Assembly: GCF_003149105.1 (NCBI RefSeq)
Contig: NZ_QGDS01000003.1
Span: 1-38,650, forward strand
Direction of reading: 5' to 3'
DNA length: 38,650 nt
Origin: Faecalicatena contorta
GTDB taxonomy: Bacteria > Bacillota > Clostridia > Lachnospirales > Lachnospiraceae
The position numbers and the translations under genes are program-made. Under the pieces are notes generated by a model. The model saw only the letters and a list, made by a program, of their open reading frames with translations. It was not told where the DNA came from and did not search any database. Of the stretch, positions 24,400-31,879 are shown piece after piece (position 1 is the stretch's first letter; each line of letters begins with the position of its first letter).

Positions 24400-25758
24400 T
24401 TTTACGTTTAAAAAGTTTCTTCCCGATAAAGTTTTATTAAAAGCAAGGAAACAGATTACTATAATACAGCCGATGATGAATCCTATTCCGTTAAAACATG
24501 CTGTCAATATCAAAAGCTGAAGGCGCATGAATTTTAATGCATATCCCAGTTCAAAGTTAGGCTGTGTATAATTTGCAACCGCCACAAAGGCCATATATAG
24601 CATGATTTCTGCGTTAAACCATCCTGATTTTACGGAAAACTCGCCCATAACAAGACCTGCAATCACACTTAGAGGCATACTGAGCATAGTCGGTGTACTT
24701 AGTGCAGCAAGCCGCAGCCCATCTATGGATAACTCTAGTATCAGTAATTGAAAAATCAAAGGAATATTAACTGTATCTTTAACTGCTACAAAAGAAAATA
24801 TATCTGGAAGCCATTGAGGATTTTGCATAAAAAATAGAAACACAGGCGTTAAAAATACAGTAAGAAGAGTAACTAACACTCTGGTTATTTTTAAATAAAT
24901 CCCTGTCATTGAAGGGAAATAATAATCATTGGCTTCTTCAATCATATCCAGGATAGATGTGGGTAAGATCATTGCAGACGGTGAATTATCCACCATAATT
25001 ACAACCTTTCCCTCCAACAGACATGCGGCAGCCGTATCAGGTCTTTCTGTAAACTTAAATTTGGGGAAAGGGTTAAACCACTTTCTTTTAAACATTGCCT
25101 CTGCCAATGTCTGCTGGTTCATCCGCAAATCATCTACCTGAAGCTGGTTGATACGGTTCCGGACATTTTTCAGCAGCTCCTGATCTACCCTGTCAGACAT
25201 ATAGCAAAGTGCAATATCCGTTCTGGTCGTCTGCCCTGCTTCTGTCATCTCCATAATCAGGTGGGGATCCCTGATACGTCTTCGCATCAGTGCTGTATTA
25301 AATACAATCGTCTCAACAAACCCGTCTCTTGAGCCGCGGAGGGATTTGTCCTTGTCCGGTTCCGTCACACTTCTTGCCGGATAGGTCCGGCAGTCAATGG
25401 CAATACATACCTCATACCCTTCGATAAACAGACAGGTGATTCCAGACAGAACATTTCGCACTACCTGGTCAAAGCTGGAAATAATGTCCACCTCAACGTA
25501 GGGAATATATTTCTGCGAAAATGAAGTTGCATCCTTTGGCATATCCTTATCTTTTATAGCGAAGAATGTAGTCATAATCTTCAGCATAGTCTCATCCTTC
25601 ATGAATCCGTCAATAAAATAAAAGGATGCTGACTTCCCGCCAACTATCATATCTCTTTGGATTACATCAAAACTTTCCTGCACCGGCAGGGTCTGATTCA
25701 TATATTCAATATTTGCCTGAAAAGAACTGCCAACCTTTTTCGTACTTTTCTCAATCAT
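24391..25758 (-). CDS. spoVAF: SpoVAF-like spore germination protein (GerA family)
   Basis: A 455-residue protein of the GerA family, which sits in the inner spore membrane. The soluble N-terminal part (about 1-285) carries the diagnostic stretch DCRTYPARSVTEPDKDKSLR followed by GSRDGFVETIVFNTALMRRR; the GSRDGF form fits SpoVAF better than nutrient receptors. The C-terminal half has about five helices, starting with LKITRVLVTLLTVFLTPVF and including the family segment around SIDGLRLAALSTPTML. It is alone: no spoVAC-D-E or gerB/gerC genes adjoin, unlike the usual spoVA operon. In Bacillus SpoVAF partners a small protein and influences germination rate. A stand-alone GerAA paralogue is the alternative. 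Confidence 0.82.
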   Translation of the reverse strand: MIEKSTKKVGSSFQANIEYMNQTLPVQESFDVIQRDMIVGGKSASFYFIDGFMKDETMLKIMTTFFAIKDKDMPKDATSFSQKYIPYVEVDIISSFDQVVRNVLSGITCLFIEGYEVCIAIDCRTYPARSVTEPDKDKSLRGSRDGFVETIVFNTALMRRRIRDPHLIMEMTEAGQTTRTDIALCYMSDRVDQELLKNVRNRINQLQVDDLRMNQQTLAEAMFKRKWFNPFPKFKFTERPDTAAACLLEGKVVIMVDNSPSAMILPTSILDMIEEANDYYFPSMTGIYLKITRVLVTLLTVFLTPVFLFFMQNPQWLPDIFSFVAVKDTVNIPLIFQLLILELSIDGLRLAALSTPTMLSMPLSVIAGLVMGEFSVKSGWFNAEIMLYMAFVAVANYTQPNFELGYALKFMRLQLLILTACFNGIGFIIGCIIVICFLAFNKTLSGRNFLNVKLQ

Positions 25759-25900
25759 AAATAAATACCCCCTTGTAAAGCGGACATTCGCAATCCGCTA
25801 TGCTGCTTGCTTATGGATATAATACCCAAAGCCTGCCAAATTATAAGCATATTTTGAAAAGAGGAGTATTCGGTTAATAAGGCCGTATGGCCTGTCATTT

Positions 25901-26422
25901 TTATCTTCCAGCCTGAGTGGTGCTTCCGAAGCCGCCGTTTCTGACTGCCACAGCATCGTCATCTACTGTAATTCCATATTCTACGAATATGCCCTGCATG
26001 AAGCCTTCTCCTTTACCAATATCCACGGTTTTTTCTTCTTTGGTGTCATTGGTTATTTTGGAGAACATATGGCCTTCATTGTCAGAGTAAAAATAATCAC
26101 TGTCTATGATTCCCACTGTGTTGTTTAACTGCAATCTATACTTGAACCCAAGTCCGCTTCTCGGATAGCATTTCAGTACCCAGGCTTCTTCCATTTCTGC
26201 ACGGATTCCGGTAGGTACCTTGATTGTCTCGCCGGGCTGTAATACCAGACGGACCGGGGTATAAAAATCATAGCCCGCGGAACCGGAGGTTGCCCTTTTC
26301 GGGAGCTTAATATCCTCATATATTTTCTGGATTTCCGCCTCGTCTTCCGGCCCGAATGTATCTATCCAATCCTTTTTAAATTGTTCAAGACTTACTTTAT
26401 GAAATTTTGCGATTCTCTGCAT
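25901..26422 (-). CDS. dut: Deoxyuridine triphosphatase
   Basis: A 173-residue trimeric dUTPase that hydrolyses dUTP to dUMP, keeping uracil out of DNA and feeding dTMP synthesis. The five motifs are in order: SAGYDFYTP, PRSGLG, NTVGIIDSDY (catalytic Asp107), a shortened motif 4 (GKGEGFMQGIF) and the C-terminal Arg-type NGGFGSTTQAGR. An N-terminal extension of about 40 residues (with WIDTFGPEDEAEIQKIYEDI) precedes motif 1. AGGAGAGAG precedes the ATG. It lies 53 nt after nrdG in the same direction, joining anaerobic deoxynucleotide supply. Confidence 0.93.
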   Translation of the reverse strand: MQRIAKFHKVSLEQFKKDWIDTFGPEDEAEIQKIYEDIKLPKRATSGSAGYDFYTPVRLVLQPGETIKVPTGIRAEMEEAWVLKCYPRSGLGFKYRLQLNNTVGIIDSDYFYSDNEGHMFSKITNDTKEEKTVDIGKGEGFMQGIFVEYGITVDDDAVAVRNGGFGSTTQAGR

Positions 26423-26475
26423 GGTGTCTCTCTCCTAATGAAATTTCTCAGTCTTCTCTGCAGCCTCTTTTATTT

Positions 26476-26967
26476 TTAAGAATCGTGCAGCACGATTTTC
26501 TGATTGCCAAGGCTGTCCTGTACATTAATTACTTTTTGGTTCCCACTGCCTTTCCAGTGAAGCTTTGTATCTTTCTGGTCAATTTCAAACTTTCCGTCTA
26601 CTACTACATCCAGATATTTCATAACAGACAGGTCTTTGATTTCATCCCACTCATATCCTGTGTAAAGCCACTGGGTTTTATCCGGAAACCTTTCCGAGAT
26701 TTCCTTTGACAGTTTTGTAATACAGGCTCTGTTGGAAACAAACAGCGGATCTCCTCCGCTGTATGTTATGCCACTTATATAGTCTTTTTCAAGCTGCTCA
26801 AATAATTCTTTTTTCGCTTTCTGATCAAATATAAGTCCTCCGTCAGGGTCCCATGTGACAGGATTATGACATTCCCTGCATCCATGGGAGCAGCCTGCTA
26901 CCCAGAGAACGACCCGCAGTCCATCACCGTTGAGCATATCGTCTTTTGTAATGTTGTGATACTGCAT
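26476..26967 (-). CDS. nrdG: Anaerobic ribonucleotide reductase activase
   Basis: A 163-residue radical SAM enzyme that installs the glycyl radical on NrdD. The start is the ATG at 26967, 1 nt after the nrdD stop (TAGCATG), implying translational coupling. The iron-sulfur motif is Cys26, Cys30 and Cys33 in AGCSHGCRECHNP (CX3CX2C); the glycine-rich SAM-binding segment is ITYSGGDPLF. Size and motifs are those of true NrdG rather than larger activases such as the one at 34372. Confidence 0.95.
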   Translation of the reverse strand: MQYHNITKDDMLNGDGLRVVLWVAGCSHGCRECHNPVTWDPDGGLIFDQKAKKELFEQLEKDYISGITYSGGDPLFVSNRACITKLSKEISERFPDKTQWLYTGYEWDEIKDLSVMKYLDVVVDGKFEIDQKDTKLHWKGSGNQKVINVQDSLGNQKIVLHDS

Positions 26968-26968
26968 G

Positions 26969-29089
26969 CTACATACTTTTCCTTTCTGCGATTTCCGCCA
27001 TCTTGGCGTCATTAAGCCTTGTGTCTCCTTTTACGCGGGAATAAGATAAATACCCGTTCATTCTGTCTATCTTTGTCAGATTTTTACTGCCGCACTGCGG
27101 ACATATATCCATATCCAGTTCTTGATGACCGCAGTCATCACAATAGGAAAGAGAAAGGTTTACCCCTTCATAATATCCTTTTGCCATAGCCCGTCTGACA
27201 AGGGATTTCACAGCTTCTATATTATAATTAATAGGATACTTAACATATTGAATCTTGCCGCCGTTGCTCAGATTCCAGAACCGTCCTTCCAAATCCTGCT
27301 TCTCAATTGGTGTAAGATCCTCACTTACATGGCAATGGAAGCTGTTGCTTACGTATTCTCTGTCAGATACATTTTCTATAATTCCATATTTTTTACGGAA
27401 CTGCTGCACCTGCACCCCGCAGAGATTTTCAGCAGGTGTACCGTAGATGGCATACAGATGTCCGTCTTCCTTCTTAAATGCATTGATTCTATCATTAATG
27501 AAAGTCAGCGTATCCAGTGCGAAGGCTCCGTCCTCCGCCAGGGATTTTTGGTTGTGAAGCTGCTGCAGCTCGTTTAAAGCCGTAATACCAAAAGATGCTG
27601 TTGCTGCTTTGAGGAGAGGCTTTATCTTATCATATAGCCCTAAATTTCCTCCATAGAAACCACCCTCACAATATGCCAGAGGATTGGTGGACGCCTTTAA
27701 TTCTCCCAAATAAGCATAAGTTCTCTGGTGAAGCTTTCGGATCAGGTTCAGATAATAGTCCAGAACCTCAAAAAACGGCTTGCTCTCCTGCTGGGCTTTT
27801 GCATATATCATAGGCAGGTTCAGGCTGATGGCCCCGATGTTAAATCTGCCCACAAATACCGGCTCATCCTTCTCATCTGCCGGCTCCATGCCCCCTCTTT
27901 CATACCACGGGGACAAAAATGCCCTGCAGCCCATAGGACTGATAATCTTGCCGTATTTTTTATATATGCTTGGCACATATCCCTCTCCGCTCAGACTGAG
28001 CCAGTCAGGATACATGGTCCTTCTGGAGCATTCAATTCCTGCTTCAAACAAATCTTCCAACGGTTTTCCCGGACCATGAAGGTTCTCATCGTATAAAAAT
28101 ACGATTTTTGGAAAAAGAACCGGCTTTTTATGTCCTTCCTTGCCCTGCCCTTTTCGGCGCACTTCCAGCATTTTAAAGGTTGCCAGCTTGCCATATATAC
28201 TAGTGCGTGTCCCGGCTGTTACTGTAATAAACGGATAGTCCCCGCGGCTGGAAGAAACAGAATTGAACTTGTATTCCCATCCCTGGAATCCCTGCTCCAT
28301 CTCCCGCTCCAAATCTTTCCATGCAATCTCTTCCGCTTTTTCCTGTGAAAGCCCCAGGCCACTGTATTTTTCAAGCAGGCGCTGATGAGATCTTTCCGCA
28401 TATGGCTCCAGAATCTCATCCACACTTGGTACAGTAAAACCTCCATACTGCTGGCTTGCTGCACTTAAAACAATATCTCCGATAACGTCAAAGGCTGTAT
28501 CCAGCGTCTTAGGTTCGTTATACCACAGGTTTCCCATCTCAAATCCACCGCTTAATACACTTTTTACGTCAAAAAGACAGCAGTTCATTGTATCTCTTCT
28601 GGCAGACATATCATGAATATAAATATAACCTTCACGAATTGCCTGTATCTCCTCTACCGTAAGGAAAAACTTCTTGTATAATTCCTTGTTCAGTTCATTA
28701 AAAATCAGGCTTCTCTTTGTAGATACAAGGGCACTGTCTGTATTGCTGTTCTCTTTATCCCCTATATACATGATAGACTGGCTCTTTTTATACACCTCGT
28801 CTAACATCTGTACGAAATCCTGCTTGTAGTTCCGGTAATCCCTGTAACTTTTCGCTACAACCGGATTCACTTTTTCCAGAGCGCCCTCCACTATATTGTG
28901 CATCTCTGCAATAGGGATATCTGCAATATTCATAGAGTTTGCTTTTTCCTCTACAAACTGGCAGATATAATCCAGCTCCTGGTCTGTAAATCTGATTAAA
29001 GCGCGGTAAGCTGACTTATTTACTGCTACCACTACCTTCTGTACATTAAAATCCTCTTTTGTCCCATCCTTTTTTATAATCCTTAACAT
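26969..29089 (-). CDS. nrdD: Anaerobic (class III) ribonucleoside-triphosphate reductase
   Basis: A 706-residue glycyl radical enzyme reducing ribonucleoside triphosphates without oxygen. An N-terminal ATP cone (about 1-90, MLRIIKKDGTKEDFNVQKVV) gives allosteric control. The catalytic barrel follows. A four-Cys zinc site is seen in YCDDCGHQELDMDICPQCGS, and the glycyl radical loop is RVKGDTRLND with Gly688, then the C-terminal ERKSM. The RVxGDTRLN form is common in Clostridia and Bacteroides NrdD. It is the first gene of nrdD-nrdG-dut. Two candidate NrdR boxes lie before it. Confidence 0.95.
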   Translation of the reverse strand: MLRIIKKDGTKEDFNVQKVVVAVNKSAYRALIRFTDQELDYICQFVEEKANSMNIADIPIAEMHNIVEGALEKVNPVVAKSYRDYRNYKQDFVQMLDEVYKKSQSIMYIGDKENSNTDSALVSTKRSLIFNELNKELYKKFFLTVEEIQAIREGYIYIHDMSARRDTMNCCLFDVKSVLSGGFEMGNLWYNEPKTLDTAFDVIGDIVLSAASQQYGGFTVPSVDEILEPYAERSHQRLLEKYSGLGLSQEKAEEIAWKDLEREMEQGFQGWEYKFNSVSSSRGDYPFITVTAGTRTSIYGKLATFKMLEVRRKGQGKEGHKKPVLFPKIVFLYDENLHGPGKPLEDLFEAGIECSRRTMYPDWLSLSGEGYVPSIYKKYGKIISPMGCRAFLSPWYERGGMEPADEKDEPVFVGRFNIGAISLNLPMIYAKAQQESKPFFEVLDYYLNLIRKLHQRTYAYLGELKASTNPLAYCEGGFYGGNLGLYDKIKPLLKAATASFGITALNELQQLHNQKSLAEDGAFALDTLTFINDRINAFKKEDGHLYAIYGTPAENLCGVQVQQFRKKYGIIENVSDREYVSNSFHCHVSEDLTPIEKQDLEGRFWNLSNGGKIQYVKYPINYNIEAVKSLVRRAMAKGYYEGVNLSLSYCDDCGHQELDMDICPQCGSKNLTKIDRMNGYLSYSRVKGDTRLNDAKMAEIAERKSM

Positions 29090-29116
29090 GGCTGACTCTC
29101 CCTTCTAGTTGCTATT

Positions 29117-29162
29117 TTTCTATATTTAGTGTTTGCCGCTCTTGCAACAAACTATATAATGT
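29117..29162 (-). promoter_or_regulatory. Candidate pair of NrdR boxes upstream of nrdD
   Basis: On the minus strand ACATTATATAGTTTGT (plus 29147-29162) and ACACTAAATATAGAAA (plus 29117-29132) each resemble the NrdR box ACAC(A/T)ATATAT(A/T)GTGT at about 12 of 16 positions. They are 30 bp apart start to start, close to the three helical turns typical of NrdR pairs. A promoter candidate, TTGACT-18 bp-TAGTAT, lies just upstream. The nrdR gene itself is not in the window. Confidence 0.5.
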
Positions 29163-29256
29163 ATCGGTACAAATAATACTACCACTTTACAGCATACAGA
29201 GTCAATACAGAAACTTTCACAAAAAAAGGGGGTTTTTTCTAAGGAAATTTTGTTCT

Positions 29257-29285
29257 ATAAAAACAATGGGCGTATTACCGCCATT
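29257..29285 (-). terminator. Terminator of the radical-sugar operon
   Basis: On the minus strand AATGGCG pairs with CGCCCATT (one bulge; plus 29279-29285 and 29265-29272) around a 6-nt loop and runs into GTTTTTAT. It follows the regulator's stop at 29318 by about 32 nt. Confidence 0.75.
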
Positions 29286-29317
29286 TCCAGATCATCCCAC
29301 CTTGATTCACCTTTAAT

Positions 29318-30358
29318 CTAAATTTTGGGCACTCCTGCCAGAGTGCCATCTACCAGATACATATCCGCTGCCCACTCCATCCCCTTCTGATTCTGCGCCT
29401 GGAGACAATTGTAAATCTGCCTTACACTTTCTTTTAGATTTTGAGCATAAGTAATTACATGCCGTCTTCCGGCCTCTGGAAAATCATCCACCGCGGCTAC
29501 CTGAACGCGCAGCTTTAGGCGGCGTACCGCATCCGATACCGCCGCCCCATTTTCTCTGTCACCGCAGATGACAGCCTGGGGAATTTTGTCCCCGCAGGAT
29601 TTCATATAATCCAGAATAAACCGGCTGCCTGTCTTCTGGTACTTCCAGGGAAGATGCAGAAACACCTTCTGCCCCCCGGACTCTTTCAGATAAGCCTTCT
29701 CCCGCCTGGAAATACTATAAATATCTTTCCGGTCCCATCCCGCATATCCGATATCAGAATATCCCAATTCCTTCAGTGTATGATAAATAACTTGAATGGC
29801 CTTGTCATTATCCAGTGCCACACAGTCCGCATAAGGAATTCCTTTGTCTGTATCGAAAAAAACCATGTTCATTCCAAGAGCCCGGAGCCTTTTCAGCTTT
29901 TCTACGTCCACCGGAAGATCCTCCAGCCACACCGCCACATTTTGAAGCCCTCTTTTGTACAGCCTGTACAGACAGTTCTCCAGGGATTCTCTGTGAGGCT
30001 TTTCCACATAAAGGAGCATGGAACCTTCCTGCTCCGCATACATCTGAAAATGTGCAATAAATTCTGAGAAAAACGGATTCTTTGCCGGGGCAATGAGCAC
30101 AATCATATCCATGTTGCTGGCAGTTCCATAGTTGTGGAAACAAATTCTCGTGCCGCTGCCCACTTCTCTTATAACCAGATTATCCTGTTCCAAAAGCTCC
30201 AGTGATTTGCGCAGAGTAACCCTGCTTACATCCAGCTCCTCCGCCAGAATGCGCTCTGCAGGTATTCTTTCGCCCTCCTGGTATATGCCATTGAAAATAG
30301 CATCGCATATCCTGTTTTTTACATTAATATATAAATTTTCTTCACTCATACAAATCAT
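29318..30358 (-). CDS. GntR/LacI-type transcriptional regulator
   Basis: A 346-residue regulator combining a GntR-type winged helix (about residues 8-75: RICDAIFNGIYQEGERIPAE, ELDVSRVTLRKSLELLEQDN) with a LacI-like periplasmic-binding-type effector domain (about 90-346), the architecture of AraR. I start at the ATG at 30358, which has AGAGG 5 nt upstream; the ATG at 30349 is second choice and the frame to 30385 overlaps the kinase. It is the last gene of the activase-radical enzyme-kinase operon, starting 8 nt after the kinase stop, so it is probably an autoregulated sugar-responsive repressor. The palindrome at 35280-35304 is the obvious candidate operator. The effector is unknown. Confidence 0.88.
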   Translation of the reverse strand: MICMSEENLYINVKNRICDAIFNGIYQEGERIPAERILAEELDVSRVTLRKSLELLEQDNLVIREVGSGTRICFHNYGTASNMDMIVLIAPAKNPFFSEFIAHFQMYAEQEGSMLLYVEKPHRESLENCLYRLYKRGLQNVAVWLEDLPVDVEKLKRLRALGMNMVFFDTDKGIPYADCVALDNDKAIQVIYHTLKELGYSDIGYAGWDRKDIYSISRREKAYLKESGGQKVFLHLPWKYQKTGSRFILDYMKSCGDKIPQAVICGDRENGAAVSDAVRRLKLRVQVAAVDDFPEAGRRHVITYAQNLKESVRQIYNCLQAQNQKGMEWAADMYLVDGTLAGVPKI

Positions 30359-30366
30359 TATAGCCT

Positions 30367-31863
30367 CTAGGAATGATTTTTGCAAACAAACAACTCTTTA
30401 TTTCTTGGATACAGTTCTTTATAAACCTGATATCTTTCCTCATATATTTTTTGATTCTCTGTATTAGGTATTACTACATCCTCACTGAGGCGGATAATTT
30501 TACTGCAGGCTTCCTCATAGGAGGAATACCCTTTTGTTCCTACCGCTGCCGTGATAGCTGCCCCAACACACGCCTGTTCTTTTCCGGTACTTGTATAGAT
30601 TTCCCTTCCAAACATATCTGCCTGGATCTGGCGGAACAAAAGTCCTCTTGCACCACCTCCCGATGCAAGAATACGCTGGTACTCTACACCCATATCCCGA
30701 AAAATCTCCAGAGAGTTTTTCAATCCGAAGATAATTCCCTCCATCGTACTTCTAATCAAATCTGCTTTTGTATGTTTTAAAGTAAGTCCCATATAAATTC
30801 CCCGGGCATCCGGATCATTATAGGGGGTTCGCTCTCCGCTGAGATAAGGCAGGAAAAGAAGGCCGCCGCTTCCCACAGGAGAGGTTTGCGCCAAAGCAGT
30901 CATTTCATCATAAGACTGCATATCCAGGATATTGTTCATCAGCCATTTCAGTGCTACTCCGCCGCTTAAATTAGCGCCCATCAAAAGCCATCTGTCCTCC
31001 CGTATATGACAGAATGTATTTGTCCGGTATTTCTGGTCATATAAAGGCTCTGAAAGAGAGCAGGAAAGCTGGCTGGCAGTCCCGATATTGGAAGAAAGTG
31101 TTCCTGGAGATACGATGCCATTTCCCACGGCCTGCATAAAAGTATCACCGCCTCCGTATACAAGCTTTGTTCCGGCACGCAGCCCTGTTTCCTTCTCTCC
31201 CGCAGGGGTCACCTCACCTGCAATCTCATAAGCCTCATGACATGGAAGGAAGAACTCTCTTTCCAGCCCAAGCCTGTCAATGAACTCCCATGCCCATTGT
31301 CTGTTTTTCGTATCAAAAATAGCTGTGCCTGAAGCATCAGACACATCGGTCCCCAACTCTTGACACATTTTATAGCGGAGATAATCCTTTGGAAGCATCA
31401 CTTTAGAAATATTTGCGTAGGTTTTTGGTTCATGCTTTTTTACCCACATCAGAGAACTAATCAAAAAACCGGTGCTCACTGAATTCAGAGATGTTTGTTT
31501 ATATTCTTCCTCTGGTATCACAGAATAAATGTCCCGGATTTCTTCTCCGCTGCGCTGATCAGCCCATATAATTGCATCTCCAAGAAGATTTCCGTTTTTG
31601 TCAAGCATTACCAGGCCATGCATCTGTCCGGAGTATCCAATTCCTTTGATAGAATCCCTGGCCTCCGGATAATTCCCAAGAAGCCTTTGGATTGTTTTAC
31701 AGGTAGCCTGCCAGAGCAGGTTCATGTCCTGCTGGGCATATTGCTGCTCTGGTTTTATAATATCGTACCCTTCCTGTGCGGTTCCTAAAATCTCCCCGTC
31801 TTCTTTCATTAATAGAGATTTCACGCTGGAAGTCCCCAAGTCTATTCCCATATAATAGTGCAT
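30367..31863 (-). CDS. xylB: FGGY carbohydrate kinase, xylulokinase-like
   Basis: A 498-residue sugar kinase. The N-terminal FGGY domain starts MHYYMGIDLGTSSVKSLLMK (phosphate loop DLGTSS) and contains SGQMHGLVMLD, the motif typical of D-xylulose kinases, and IIWADQR. The second domain has GGGD with catalytic Asp240, SSNIGTASQL and the adenosine motif ASGGGARG. It begins 16 nt after the glycyl radical enzyme, with a GGGGGA ribosome site. No xylose isomerase adjoins, so its true substrate may be the product or precursor of the radical enzyme rather than ordinary xylulose. The symbol reflects similarity, not proven specificity. Confidence 0.85.
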   Translation of the reverse strand: MHYYMGIDLGTSSVKSLLMKEDGEILGTAQEGYDIIKPEQQYAQQDMNLLWQATCKTIQRLLGNYPEARDSIKGIGYSGQMHGLVMLDKNGNLLGDAIIWADQRSGEEIRDIYSVIPEEEYKQTSLNSVSTGFLISSLMWVKKHEPKTYANISKVMLPKDYLRYKMCQELGTDVSDASGTAIFDTKNRQWAWEFIDRLGLEREFFLPCHEAYEIAGEVTPAGEKETGLRAGTKLVYGGGDTFMQAVGNGIVSPGTLSSNIGTASQLSCSLSEPLYDQKYRTNTFCHIREDRWLLMGANLSGGVALKWLMNNILDMQSYDEMTALAQTSPVGSGGLLFLPYLSGERTPYNDPDARGIYMGLTLKHTKADLIRSTMEGIIFGLKNSLEIFRDMGVEYQRILASGGGARGLLFRQIQADMFGREIYTSTGKEQACVGAAITAAVGTKGYSSYEEACSKIIRLSEDVVIPNTENQKIYEERYQVYKELYPRNKELFVCKNHS

Positions 31864-31879
31864 CTTTTCCCCCTTGTCT

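Noticed and set aside
30367..31863. Part of an ordinary xylose operon
   Set aside because: No xylose isomerase, xylose transporter or XylR adjoins; the kinase is embedded with a glycyl radical enzyme and its activase.
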